From Anisodus tanguticus (Eukaryota > Streptophyta > Magnoliopsida > Solanales > Solanaceae): 64,000 nucleotides of DNA. The stretch is taken from contig CM067556.1 in assembly GCA_034509755.1 (NCBI GenBank), positions 13,725,501-13,789,500 on the forward strand, given 5' to 3'. The position numbers were made by a program, and so were the translations under genes. Shown in pieces: positions 1-11,677 of this stretch; position 1 is the stretch's first letter; each line of letters starts with the position of its first letter. The notes under the pieces are model-generated. The model saw only the letters and a list, made by a program, of their open reading frames with translations, was not told the origin of the DNA and made no database searches.

Positions 1-3000
1 CAGACGCAAGAGCCACAGAAATCTTCTCCATATCGAAGTTGTTTCTGGATAGGCGCTTTATGTGAGACGGCTTTTGTGGTATACCACCACTTACACTGGT
101 TGCAGAAAGAGATTCCCCTCTACAAGTATCCAAGTTCTTCTCCTCTGGAATATCACGAGGTACCACACTGGGGACAACAAATGATTTACCTACTGGCAAT
201 CCATTAGTTTTTGCAGGTAAACCAACAACAGAATTAAGCTTCTGACTAGACTGTTTCTTGTTTTCCTTAGAATCTGAAGGCGGAACCACTTTTGGTGAAT
301 GAGAAGTAACTTTCTTAATGGTTACAGGATTTTCACCTGCAAAATGGAATTTTGAAGTGCATAGAATTAGAACTGCATTTATATATGGACATGTCTAAAT
401 GGACTAGATGAAGTAGAAAGAGTTTATCCGATAAAAAGTTGCATTTCAACTAGTAATGAAGAACTATGATGAAATTCATCAAATCCTTTCATGGAAGAAT
501 ACATCAGTGGCAAGGTCAAGTCTTCTAATTACCCAATGTTGGTATGTTAGAACAACTAAACCTAAAAAGACGGAACAAGTTGACTCACCCAGATAACCAG
601 TTATATGTAATATCACTATATCAGGTAAAAAGTTACTGACCATTCTATTTCACCCTATGTGTATGGCTATACTTGAACAAGATGACAATATTAGAGTTCC
701 TTAATACCAGGTTGTTAATTTTCTTTATAGTTTTTATGATCTGTTTTTGTTTTCGAGAGGAGGATGTAAAAACAACTTACAATCCACATATATATTCTTT
801 ATTTCCTTGGAATCAATGTCAGGTGATGTGCAGCGCAGACTTGAATTAGAACTTCTGTTGCTTCCTACTCTTTCTAAACGACAGTCCACCTGTTCCTGTT
901 TCTGCTCCAAGTTATTTTGTCTCTCTGGAGTTAAACCAGCTCCATAGGGCTCAATAAGCTGGCAGGAAAGAGCACAAAAATGACAGAAAACAAATGAAAA
1001 AAACTAATTATGAAACATATGGGTCATATGTAAACATAAACCTAAAACTAAAACCATGGACGAGTTTGACTTAAGCTTCAGTGATCAAGTTATGTACCGA
1101 AATATCTGCAACCCAAACTCCAACATAGTTTTGGTAATAGGCACCACCTACAAGCTTCTCATCATGTATGCAGAGATCACTTAAAGTCGACCATCCCATT
1201 TCAACGGAGTCATGACACGTTACAGGCTCCCATGAATAAACCTTCAGGTCAAAGGAGGTCAACAAACGTGAGAATTGCTTATTTCAACAATAGAATCACA
1301 ACAATGCAGAATATCAAGAGTTTTAACCTTCAAGCTATCATCCAGTCCACAAAACAGAGTCCTTCCATCCGGGTGAAAGGTCATTGATCGTACTCCTGCA
1401 GCCTAGAAGAGCACGTCAAAACTTTCCACAAACAATATCTTATCTGAGTAGGTTAAATTTTAACATAAAAATCTAATCAAAACAAATGTACTGGAAGCAA
1501 CATCACGTCCTGTTTTCCTATCACAGAAGACTATGCACCAGTATCAATATTGCCAACAACAACAGCATACCCGGTGTAGTCCCACAAGGTGGGGTCGGTA
1601 GAGTGTACGCAGACCTTACCCCTACCATGGAGGTAGAGAGACTATTTCCGATAGACCCTCGGCTCAAAGTAAAAGCAAACCATAGCAATGATGAAAAGGA
1701 AGTATCAAAATTGCCCAGAAAAGAAAAAATATTTAAGCAAGAGAAGTTTATTTACATTGCCAGTTTCTTGGTTCTATCCCTGAAAAGAACATCAACTTCA
1801 TTTGACCAGTAAAGCATTTGGAGTGAGAAGCAAGTCAAATGGTTTTAGCCCACCTATCATTCTAATGCATCCAGGAGTAAACCGAAACATAAGGAGCACA
1901 AAGACGGCAGCAAATATTTTGAGGAGCAAGTCTAATGGTTTTAGCCCACCTATCCTCCTAATGCATCCAAGAGTAAACTGAAACATAAGGGGCACAAAGA
2001 TGGCAGCAAATATTTTGAGGAGCAAGTCTAATGGTTTTAGTCCACCTATCCTTCTAATGCATCCAAGAGTAAACTGAAACATAAGGGGCACAAAGACGGC
2101 AGCAAATATTTAGTCCACCTATCCTCCTAATGCATCCAAGAGTAAACTGAAACATAAGGGGCAGTGGGGCATAAAGATGGTAGCAAATATTTTAAGGAGC
2201 AAGTCTAATGGTTTTAGCCCACCTATCCTTCTAACGCATCCAAGAGTGAACTGAAACATGAGGGGCACAAAGATGGCAGCAAATATTTTGAGGAGAAAGT
2301 CTAATGGTTCTAGTCCTAGGTCCTCCTAATGCATCCAAGAGTAAACTGAAACATATGGTGCACAAAGATGGCAGCAAATATTTTGAGTAGCAACTCTAAC
2401 GGGTTTAGCCCACCTATCCTTCTAATGCATCCACGGGTAAACTGAAACATAAGGGGCACAAAGACGACAGCAAATAGTCTTAGCAGATATCCCAAGTCTT
2501 TTGTCCCCTACGGAATCTCTTCCTATCATCCTCTAAAAGATAGGAAGAGAAACTCGCATTAGATAACCATTTAGATCTTAAATTGCTTATAAAGAACCTC
2601 ATAATTATGGTAACAAAATAACTGCTTCAATCATTTCATGTAGTATAACCAACTTACTAAATAGCAGCTTCTAAGACATTATTAACAGGAAAATAAAGAA
2701 TATCTTATTTAGTTATAGAAGCACTTTGGTATACGCATAACTTTCGGTATAAGTAGTCAGAGTTATTACACAAAGAATGAAATGTATACAAATATCTGGA
2801 GATGATCCTAACAACCAACAAGCAGACAACAAAGAACACATTCCAAGATCTTTGCTTGCACATGTACATTTTTCTTTTTTAAATAATAAAAAGTTGAAAG
2901 AAGATGGCATAGATACCTCTCGTCTGGTAGATCCAATCAATTCAAATGTTTCCAAATCCCAAAAGTTAACAGTACGGTCAGCAGAGCCTGAGAACAACTC

Positions 3001-6000
3001 AAGTGTTAAAACAAGATCACATGGTAACATCAGAAAAAAAGATCACCTTTATTTGGAGAGAGACAAGGTACAAAACCTCATTGAGATTTCAGAATTAATT
3101 ATTTAATCCTACTTAAAATGCCATCTTATGATGGTTCTGGCTTTAAACATTTTCGACTCTCAAGTACACCACCACCTTTTCTTGTGATTCATTTATTCAT
3201 TTAAAATTGACAAGTTCTCTTTTCTAGTAGAAAAATTAAGCAAGTACCGCTATTTATGACAAGGGAAGGTAAGAACCCAAAACCTTTTGGCAAGTCCATA
3301 AAAAAAGCATGCTTGGCCAAGCTGCTGAAATAAGATTCTTTTGAGAAGTACTTCTTATCAGAAGTCCTTTTCGAAAAAGTGCTTTGGGAATCAGAGTTTC
3401 TGCTTGACTAAATTATTTGAGAAGTGCTTTCGTTAGTAGTTTGTGTTTGGCAAATATTTCAAGAAGTAATTTTAAGTGTTAAATTACTGAAAAGGAAGTC
3501 ACAACTAACAAATTTAGTAAATATGTTTGACATGGGTAATCTTGTCCCACAAAAATCAAAAGCACTTACTTTTGGAAGAAGCTATTTTTTTCCGCTTCTA
3601 CTTAAAAAGTTGAAAGCAACTTCTGCTACTACTCAAAAACTTCAGCAAAAACCTTCATGCTCTAAAAGAAGTGTTTTTTAAGAATATAAGAAATTTTGGG
3701 CTTTAGTAGGTAGCTTGGCAAACAAGCTACAAGCGGTATGTTAACCACTAAATTAATGATAATTGATCCTTATTTTAGATGTAGAGTCACGACTGAAATT
3801 TGAAATAAAACAAAAGAAAGGTCAAGGACAAAGGTAACGAGAATCATTTACATCAAAACGAAAGGGTAAAGGAAAGAAGAAAACCAGACATAAATTTGTT
3901 CAGAGCACCAATTCTATGATGGGTTCAGAACAAAAGGAGTACCTGTTGCCAAAAGAAACTCAAGTGGATGGAAATCTATGGATCGAATGTGCCCTTCATG
4001 GAACTTAAAGTCATGCAAGAGCTTTCCAGCTGTTAGGTCCCATACCTGACTAACAATAAAGGTTAATACTCTAGCAAAAAGAGTCTGTAGTGTCACATTT
4101 TTTTATCCAACTTAGGAATTACCTTCACAACATTGTCAAATCCACCAGAAACCACCCAGCGGCCATCAGGGGAGAATCTTATGGTACTTATTCCTCGAGT
4201 ATGACCTTTGTATGTGTGGATGCATCCTTTCTTTCTTATATCCCATATCTTAAGATTAGTGTCCATAGATCCAGATGCAAAAAATTCACCAAAAGGGTGG
4301 AATTCACAGGCAGTGCAATACGATCTGTGTCCAGTAAGTGTGCGAACCACTACACTTCAAGAACAATTACCGGATTAGGAGTCAAGCTGGATATACTTGC
4401 TCATCTAAGCACAATAGGATCTCATATTTTATTTAATAGGCAGATAATTCGAACACTTGAAGGATGTTCAGTTAAACATGACTAATGTCAATCTTAAAAT
4501 CATAAAGCAATTTCCTTGTGTAACTGAAGATCCAAAGATGCTCTTTCAGTTACATAGTTGATTCATGAATAGATGACCATGCAGTAGGTGTTAATTGCAA
4601 TCAACTGTACAGCATATTATAGTGAAGCAGTTAGCTTTCTACTTGCACAAGCAATCAAATAAACTAGTCGTTTTTACGTAAAAGGACATTTACTCAGGTT
4701 AAGACATACTCTTGCCTCATTTAAACCAAAATCATCGGGCCAACAGGCCAAGGCAACTTCAGGCGATATTTTCTCGTTACTAGAGATCTACCAGGTAAGA
4801 CAAACATTTAATAAGTAGGATAAATACTATAACACGCGACGTCATGAAATAAAAATTGCAAGCACATTCTTTTTGAAAATGTTTTTTTTAGAATGTATTA
4901 CGAGCACATTCACTGCAACTCTTTAAGAGTAAAGCTAGTATAGATTCTATAAATCAACTTACTTTTTGTTTCTTCCAGATCCCATAGCTTTATTACACCT
5001 GATGAAGCTCCAGCAAGCACTAGAACCTCTGTTGAGTCAAAAGCTACAGATTCTATTGGACTCGTGTGACCACTTAGGCTCTGCACAATTGCACAAACCA
5101 GACTATTCAGTCTCAGATGACTAAGTGATTTAAGATAAATAAAAATAAGGACATCTATCAGTCAACTCTTCACAACACAGTGAGTCGACAAAAAATTTCA
5201 TGCATTCATAGTTAAATGAATGACCCATCACTTGACACTCGAAAGGTTTACAGTTCCCATATATTTGTATTCTTCGTCATACCACAGGTTGCAAATCAAC
5301 ACATTACTTAGATGAATAAAAGACAAAATTTGGAAATATGTAATCCACATGTTACCGTTTTCGGATCATTCCAAAGAAACCATAGCAGTCTGGCATTTTC
5401 AAGTAGTAGATCCAAATTCAACTGGTAAAGTTTCTTATAAGGCACCAATAACAATGGTAATTTAACCTCAATTATAACTAAATGGAAGCATAAACAATTT
5501 TATTAGTTCTCTGCCCCATCCAAATAATCATTGCCCTCTCTTCCAGCATAGAAGACATAATCATAATAGAGCATTCCTTTCAATGCATTTTGCATTTGAA
5601 TTAAACGTACATACAAAAAGAAAGATCTCATTGTGAAATAAAATCAAATATACCAATTAAGCAAAGCAGCATTACTCAGGCAAGTGAACTATAAAAGATT
5701 GAATTTTGAACTCACCGCAGTGGATGTTGGTTTACCAATGGACCAAAGATTCACATTTTGATCATCTCCACCAGTGAGAAACTGTCTACGTGTCTTCTTC
5801 CCAAATCTTAAACAGTTCACATTCCCAGAATGTGCCACGAATTCCTCTATATTTCATATTAGTCAAGAATCACAACAACCGATTACAGAAAATTAATACT
5901 TCTCCACATACTTGAAACTAAAAAAATGAAGAAAAAAAAGTTACACATTTAAGTTCAAATTATGCACTTATAACCCTTACTCTTTGTTGGGTGTGCAAAC

Positions 6001-6903
6001 AAAGTTCCACATCGGAAGTGAAAATGAAAAAGAAACTACATATAAGGTGTAGGATTCTCTTAATGGAGTGAGGCCTTTTTGAAAAAATCGTGCGAGTTTG
6101 GCCCAAAGCGGACAATATCACACCATGTAAGAGTGTCCTGGGGATTTATTGGTCCAACAACTGGTATCAGAGCCAATGGTTTGACGGGACGAGTCTGAAA
6201 ATGGCCGAGTGTGGCGTGGGGCCGGATTGGTGCCTTTGCCCGTTTATTGGGCTGGTACAATAACTTTACCCGTAGATTGAAGACGCTTACACAACAAAGT
6301 AGCAGCGGACTTTGGCAGCCATAAATACTTGGACGATGATGTGGGTTACACACAATTATTCTCCAAATTAGCCCATAACAGGTGATGGGTTGTGGAACTT
6401 AGTTCGAGCAGGAAATTGTTGGAGTGTTCGAACAAAGTGCCACATCGGAAGTGAAAAGGAAAAAAAACTACATATAACGTGCAGGATTCACTTAATGGTG
6501 TGAAGCCTTTTCGAGAAAACAGTGCGGTTTTGGCCCAAAGCAGACAACATCACACCATGTAGCTTTATCGGCCCAACAATCTTTGCTAAACCAAAAGACT
6601 TAGGAAACAAAAAGAAGTGCAAAATTCATCTCACAATAATCATACCGCAAAAATCCAACTATTCAGCTAACTCTAACCAAATTCTCTAATTCCTAATAAA
6701 TTCAACTTTTTTAAAAAATTACTACTAAATTTCTTCTAAAATTCTGAGCTACTTACTGTATAATTTTAACAATATTCTCAGATCAAAGAAAAGATTATAC
6801 TAACATCATAGTAAGATTCAAACTTGAAGCGCATTTAAGTAAAGAAGAAGAATGAAGAGCAAAATTGGAAAAGGATACGCAATTTGTAGCCACGTTTAGC
6901 CAT
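1..6903 (-). CDS. KTN80: Katanin p80 WD40-repeat subunit B1 homologue (KTN80-like), 5' part, ten exons
   Basis: Regulatory subunit of katanin, the microtubule-severing complex. In plants KTN80 targets the p60 ATPase to microtubule crossovers and branch points. Exons by splice-site phase: 6879-6903, 5716-5846, 4963-5080, 4123-4349, 3943-4045, 2917-2987, 1328-1402, 1098-1241, 781-958 and 1-336 (runs off the window). All ten join in one open frame of about 469 codons. The protein begins MAKRGYKLQEFVAHSGNVN, followed by WD40 blades with family-typical motifs (LTGGDDQNVNLWSIGKP, GHTRGISTI, DGRWVVSGG, SADRTVNFWDLE, VYSWEPVTCHD). After about residue 300 comes the polar Ser/Lys-rich linker. The C-terminal con80 domain, which binds p60, must lie outside the window. 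The ATG at 6901-6903 starts the conserved N-terminus. Introns contain a TRIM, a 96-bp minisatellite and an RTE tail, none of which breaks the exon frames. The assignment rests on remembered family sequence. Confidence 0.92.
1554..1672 (-). repeat. RTE-LINE / TS-SINE type 3' tail in katanin intron
   Basis: It begins with CAACAACAACA on the plus strand, which is a TTG-repeat tail on the minus strand. The body includes GGTAAGGTCTGCGTACAC and GTGGGACTACACCGGGT (minus strand), characteristic of the shared 3' end of Solanaceae TS SINEs and RTE-type LINEs. The same tail occurs at 38776-38916 and 46135-46280. It lies in the intron between exons 6 and 7 of the katanin gene. No coding part is attached, so it is a severely 5'-truncated copy. 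I could not see a clear target duplication. Confidence 0.75.
1832..2487. repeat. 96-bp minisatellite, about seven units, in katanin intron
   Basis: Units start near 1832, 1928, 2024, 2105 (lacking its first bases), 2201, 2297 and 2392. The spacing is 96 bp except at one deletion and one 1-bp slip. Each contains recognisable blocks such as AATGCATCCAAGAGTAAACTG and GCACAAAGATGGCAGCAAATA. Units differ by scattered substitutions, so the array is not brand new. A short minus-strand frame crosses three units and reads as a repeated peptide, but it is an intron artefact. Confidence 0.93.
3280..3735. repeat. MITE-like AT-rich element in katanin intron
   Basis: The segment starts with GCTTGGCCAAGCT-like sequence and ends with AGCTTGGCAAACAAGCT. 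Its interior is rich in repeated AGAAGTGCTTT / AAAAGCACTT motifs in both orientations, typical of hAT-derived MITEs in Solanaceae. The ends are only imperfect inverted repeats and I could not define a target duplication, so the boundaries are approximate. Confidence 0.45.
5985..6578 (+). mobile_element. TRIM (terminal-repeat retrotransposon in miniature) in katanin intron 1
   Basis: Two direct repeats, 5985-6159 and 6417-6578, both begin TGTTGG and end CCAACA and share blocks such as CCACATCGGAAGTGAAAA and CACACCATGTA. Directly after the first repeat is TGGTATCAGAGCC (from 6162), the primer-binding site for initiator tRNA-Met. A purine-rich stretch precedes the second. The interior is only about 257 bp with no protein domain, so the element depends on another element for mobility. 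The flanking 5-mers are CTCTT (5980-5984) and ATCTT (6579-6583), matching at 4 of 5 positions. It sits between exons 1 and 2 of the katanin gene. Confidence 0.88.
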
Positions 6904-7925
6904 TCTGTACCGCAAATCGGAAAACTCGCCGGAGGAAAAAGGTACGAGATTACAGCACCGACAAACGACGCCGTTCGATTGTGGAGACAGAGAGGGACGA
7001 AGAAAGGAAGGAAGAGTGGAGTGGAAAATCGACAGAGAAAGTAAGGAATCAATTTGTCGAAGAAAAGTAAAAAGGCTAAAAAGGGAAATTGGAAAATTCA
7101 CAGGGATTTGAAGAAACAATATGAATATACTCACTCCTTCCCTCTCTTTCAATTTATTCCAGATACTAAGTTGAACAAATAAGGGACAACTGTTATGTTT
7201 ATAGTAATCGGGTAAAAATATAGAATAAAGCTGCTTATAATACATTAATTCTGGGTTTTTTCAAATCTAGTATATAATGAGAGCTTAGCACATCAATTTT
7301 AAGAGTAAAATAAATATGATGATATTAAATAGTGATCGAATATGATGATATTAACAACTTATTTGGTACCACTTTTTCTTTTTATTCTTTTTTTCATCGA
7401 AAATATAAAGGGAAGATTCAAAGAACTGTTTAGATTTTACTGTATTAGTACTAATTTACTCCCTAATAGTTTAAAAAATAAAATAAACTGTGTTGTTACA
7501 GATCTGTTTTTGGATAAATTTTCAGAATTCAGACTAAGATTTGTTTATTCTTCTATTTTAACCTGAATACATGTGATTTTAACATTATTTTCTGGTATAT
7601 CAATTATTGCTAGAATCTTTTTTTTTTTTTTATTTGAATTTAAAAATTGTTGTTGTTATTGACTTGTCCAAACATTCTAGCCACTAACACAAAACCACCT
7701 GTGGTGGTCAAGGACCATTTGTGTTTTATTTTTTCACTTCGCTTTTTCTTTTCTGGTTTTTAATGTTAAAAATATTGCTTTGACAAAAAATGTAGATACA
7801 CGGAAAATGGTTGTTGGAATTTCATTATGGAGTAATAAGTAAATATTTCTATTTCAAAAAGAAAAGAAAGAAACGCACTAAATATATATAATTGGGGAAC
7901 AAAATAATAAGAACACATGGAATAT
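6904..7925. other. Katanin upstream region: 5' UTR, promoter and AT-rich flank
   Basis: This is the sequence upstream of the katanin ATG, read on the minus strand. A TATATA-like box lies at 7271-7278, which would give a leader of roughly 340 nt. No start site can be proven from sequence. The rest (7300-7925) is AT-rich, with a T-run at 7619-7631, and shows no gene. Confidence 0.4.
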
Positions 7926-8239
7926 TATTAGTATTCTCTTTGTATATCTCTTATTTTATATAAAATTATATTACTATTGTAATTAGGTTGATTAGTTATC
8001 TAGTTTGTAGCAAAATATATGGTCATGTACTACTATATATATTGTACATTATTGATGAATAAAATTAAGGAAAACCTATTTCTCAAGTCCTACCATGGTA
8101 TCAGCACTAGCCGACCAGCAAACCCTAAAAAAATCTTCTTTTGCAGTCGCCATCGGACTTCTAAAACAAATAGGGCGGGATGACATCGTCATCCGCCCTA
8201 GTCGCTGCTTTAACTCATTAATTCCGCTATTTTTTCTGT

Positions 8240-9154
8240 TGTAATTTAATTACTCAACTTTGTGTGATCATTGGAATACTTAGAATAATTAGGCATTGAA
8301 TGGATAATTAATAGGGTAGTTTAAAAATTGGAAATCTGCCGCTAGTCGTTTATTTTAGGCTCGTCATGCATATTTAAATCTTTCAAAACAATGTGGTCAT
8401 CCTTTATTCGCATTATTAATCATACAAATAAGGTTTTGTTTTTATCCGATTTGCGATTTAAAATGACTTCCGTATAAATCACTTCTTTGCATTACAAATA
8501 ATTTTCTTTTCTCCTTACTATCAATTGCCAAAACATAGGTATTTTATGGACATGCCATACAAACACATGCTTTTATCCAAAAAAAATCAACTTTATATGT
8601 ATTTTATAAACAATGTCATACAAATGCATGCTTTTATCCAAAAAAATAATTTTTACATGTATTTTATAAACAATGTCATGCATACTCTTTTTCGGATTTT
8701 ATGCCAGAAATTTATTTTTCAGAACCACAATCACCTTTGCGAGACTCCTCAAAAAGAATAATTGGTAAAAATCTTTACGTTGTCAAAAAATGCATCTTTT
8801 AATTAATTATTTGCAACATCCCGTTTGATTGACCTTTATACTTTTAACATGCATTTTTAGCATAATAATTAACCTAAGTTTGATCGGATAACCGTAGTTA
8901 GCGGATCTTAAAGGATTTCTAAGCCCTTCCCTTTAGGATAATAAAGAACTCTTACCCAGAATCTCATAGATTAGCAAACCATTAATCGAAGTTTATTTTG
9001 CAGCATTTATGTTAACATTTAAGTGCCCTAATTCACCGTAGAATAATTAGGTGGGGACTCCTTAAGCTTTAATTAATTTAGGAATCACCAATATGTCGCA
9101 ACCATGTTGGATCCCTCTTCTTCGCAGTGTGATGGGTTAAAATCGGGTGCGACA
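8240..9154 (+). repeat. Probable Tat/Ogre-type gypsy LTR segment nested in the Copia element
   Basis: The segment starts TGTAATTTAATTAC and ends GTTAAAATCGGGTGCGACA. The ending, with an upstream GGTGGGGACTCC block and GTCGCAACC, resembles the 3' end of Tat/Ogre-lineage gypsy LTRs, where the next bases in a full element would be the primer-binding site. Here the sequence passes directly into Copia RNase H coding. The left junction is not Copia RNase H, so either Copia sequence was deleted or this is a recombined solo LTR. The target duplication is not convincing (TCTGT against TCTAC), and the left boundary is tentative. Confidence 0.45.
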
Positions 9155-9162
9155 TCTACGAA

Positions 9163-9897
9163 TAGGGGTGAGCAAAAAACCCGGAGAATCGAAAAAACCG
9201 AACCAAACCGGTTTTTTTTTTTTTTTTTTAAAAAAAATGATTTTTGAAAAACAGAACCGAATCAGAATTTAGTGATTAGGTTCGGTTTTAAAATTTTGGA
9301 TACGAACCGAACCGAAAAAATCGAATTAAATATATAATTATTCTTATTTTTTATTTTAGGCTACTACTATCTCTTGAATCATAGCCATTGAAGTCAATCT
9401 ATGAAGTTTTTATGGAAGTCGAATGTGGCATGAACTTGATTAACATATCACGGAAACATTGACATAAAATGTAGGGAGAGAAAGTAGTTGTAAATTGGTG
9501 AAACTTTAAATGGTCATAACTCTGAGCTCGGATGTCCGTTTTTCCAATCAATTTGTGTTTTCCCCCAAATCGGTTTATAATTTTCCTTTTTCTTTAGTAA
9601 ACATCTCACGATACACAATAGATTTCAACGTCGAAATTTTATGGTAGTGTAGGTGTGAATGTCAATTTCAGTTTTGGAAATTTAATTTTTTTTTTTAAAA
9701 AAAAAATTCCTCGACTCGACCCGACCCGGCCCACTAGAAAAAGCCAATATAATCTGATACGTTTGGCGATATAAACCGAACATATCGGGTTTTTAAAAAA
9801 AAAGTTGTATTCGGTTTTTTTTTTAAAAAAACAATTTTTATTCGGTTCATATTTTTCGGATACAAAACCGAACCGAACCGATATACGACCACCCCTA
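9163..9897. mobile_element. hAT-type MITE, 735 bp, in Copia RNase H coding
   Basis: It is flanked by a perfect 8-bp duplication TCTACGAA (9155-9162 and 9898-9905), the size made by hAT transposases. The ends are inverted: TAGGGGTG at 9163 and CACCCCTA ending at 9897. Subterminal DNA is filled with GAACCGAACCGA-type repeats and long A/T runs (9210-9240, 9686-9710, 9795-9830). It encodes no transposase. It interrupts the Copia frame just upstream of the conserved ADIFTKALG motif. Confidence 0.9.
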
Positions 9898-9901
9898 TCT
9901 A

Positions 9902-10005
9902 CGAACGAGCAACTTGCCGACATTTTCACAAAAGCATTAGGCAAGCGCCAATTTGTATATTTACTCCGCAAGTTGGGCATTTGTGACTTGCATGCTCCAA
10001 CTTGA
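9902..10005 (+). pseudogene. Copia RNase H C-terminal remnant
   Basis: A short open stretch reads TNEQLADIFTKALGKRQF, then a Leu-rich tail and a stop at 10003-10005, five bases before the right LTR. This is the usual end of a Copia pol polyprotein. All upstream gag, protease, integrase and reverse transcriptase coding is missing, so it cannot make an enzyme. Confidence 0.9.
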
Positions 10006-10184
10006 GGGGTATTAGGATTCTCTTTGTATATCTATTATTTTATGTAGAATTATATTCCTATTGTAATTAAGTTGATTATTTATCTAGTTTGTAGCAAAGT
10101 AGATATTCTTATACTATTATATATATAATACATTATTAATGAATAAAATTAAAGGAAACCTTTTTCCCAATTCTTATCAAATGT

Positions 10185-11473
10185 TTTTTAAAGATTGATA
10201 AGATATTCTGTGAAATAATAAATATTTAAGTTAGAGCACTAAGACTTTCACTTTCATCCTTTACCCACCATACTAGAATATACAACAAATAAATTGGCAA
10301 TATTTCAAATCAGAAATTAAATGTTCGTGACTCTAAAGATGATGTAGGGAACGGAGATTTTATTTGTATTTGAGAGTTTGTTTATGAATAAAGATAAAGA
10401 AGCACTTTAAGACCTCATCTTAAGCAAACCTAATGTCTATTATCTGTTCACTTAAGTTTTGTATTTTTTTCAGAGAAAGAAAATGCTTTTGAGCTTTCAA
10501 GTAACTTTAATTATAATAAGTAATCAATAAAAATACACCATCGAGTGTAATCTAGATAGAGGCAATTCAACAAACTCATTTTTTAGATTTTTATTTTTTA
10601 TTTTTTTGTAGATTAAGAAGTTCGAAATAAGATATGAAAGGTAAAGGAAAATTAAATGAGTATTGAGCGACAAAAGAAATAATTAGATAATATTAAAGCT
10701 AATTCTTATAGATATAAGGTAACAATTCGCTAGTGAGCTACTAGTTATGAATCCTTCAACTTAAAACATATTTCGAATCGTATGTTCATAACAAGAGAAA
10801 AAAATATGAGATTAGAAACATTATCGTGGTCTTTGATTATCAATTGAAAATAAAATTAGCTATTGAGTTTGGTAATGGCACATCCTACTGTTTCATGCCG
10901 TCTTTCATTGGAAGAGGATTAAGTGGTGAAGTGTCAATGTCAAATCTCATTAAATAAATTACTCAATTTATCAAAATGATCCATTGATGCATGGACTTCT
11001 TTTTGACAAATTGATGCCTATAGATTAATGGTTATGCAAGAAAATAATCTTTTCATTCTTAAACTGACACTAAAAATTTATTTTACCAATTAAATTCAAT
11101 CTTACGTTGCCCAACCAATCTTACAATGAAGTGTGTGGATCACTCTCTAACACATCACTATCACGTCAATAATCAATTAAATTTTAAATTTAATCTCTTT
11201 TCTATTTTTTGTATTTTCATTCTATCTTTTTTTTTTAATCTCAATTTCATTCATTCTTCCTCACACCCCTCCCCCGGCCAAAAGCCGTTCTCCTTTCCCA
11301 CAAAATCCTAGTCAATTAAAAAACTTTCCCAACTCTTTCTCACTCTAAAGGAAAACAAATACTCCGTTGCACGCCAATCAAGTAAAAAATTGCTACTTTG
11401 ATACCTTTTTTTTTTTTTAATTTGCCAAAATCAGAACTTTTGCTCGTTAGTGATAACCGATTTCTACCTCGTT
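10185..11473. other. AT-rich intergenic sequence, no gene seen
   Basis: AT-rich unique-looking sequence between two Copia elements. There are short T- and A-runs (for example 10588-10608) but no open frame with family features and no clear repeat ends. Confidence 0.6.
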
Positions 11474-11478
11474 TGTCC

Positions 11479-11670
11479 TGATAGAATTCATGAAAGTCTT
11501 TTTATTCATAACATGAATTCTTACAAAGCAATAACAAGATAATAAAATAATATTATTCTTGAGAGCTAAAAGTGCAAGTAAAAGAAAAGCAAGTAAAGCC
11601 CTTTATATAGGGTCTATTACATGGGATACAAATATGTTTTTCCAATGTGGGACAAAAGCAAATGCTAATA
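11479..11670 (-). repeat. 3' LTR of the 11.5-15.5 kb Copia element
   Basis: Terminal repeat at the element's 3' end (the element reads on the minus strand). It matches 15261-15451 with only a few differences. It carries TTTATATAGGG on the plus strand, giving a CCCTATATAAA TATA-like box in element orientation. Confidence 0.93.
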
Positions 11671-11677
11671 TCTCCTC

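Larger units (their letters stand above)
7926..10179 (+). mobile_element. Copia LTR retrotransposon, internally deleted, with nested insertions
   Basis: Two 170-bp LTRs, 7926-8095 and 10010-10179, share TTCTCTTTGTATATC and most of their length. The primer-binding site TGGTATCAGCAC begins at 8096, immediately after the left LTR. A polypurine tract (TTGAGGGG) directly precedes the right LTR. Flanking 5-mers are AATAT (7921-7925) and AATGT (10180-10184), matching at 4 of 5. Of the coding region only the last part of RNase H survives, at 9902-10005. The rest is replaced by a probable gypsy LTR segment and a hAT MITE. The LTRs start TATTAG rather than the usual TG and end in CA. Confidence 0.85.

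Noticed and set aside
1798..2091. Minus-strand frame encoding a twice-repeated peptide
   Set aside because: It is a translation of the 96-bp minisatellite inside a katanin intron, with no start context or homologue.
1832..2487. CRISPR-like regular repeats
   Set aside because: The 96-bp units are continuous with no unique spacers, in a plant intron. It is a minisatellite.
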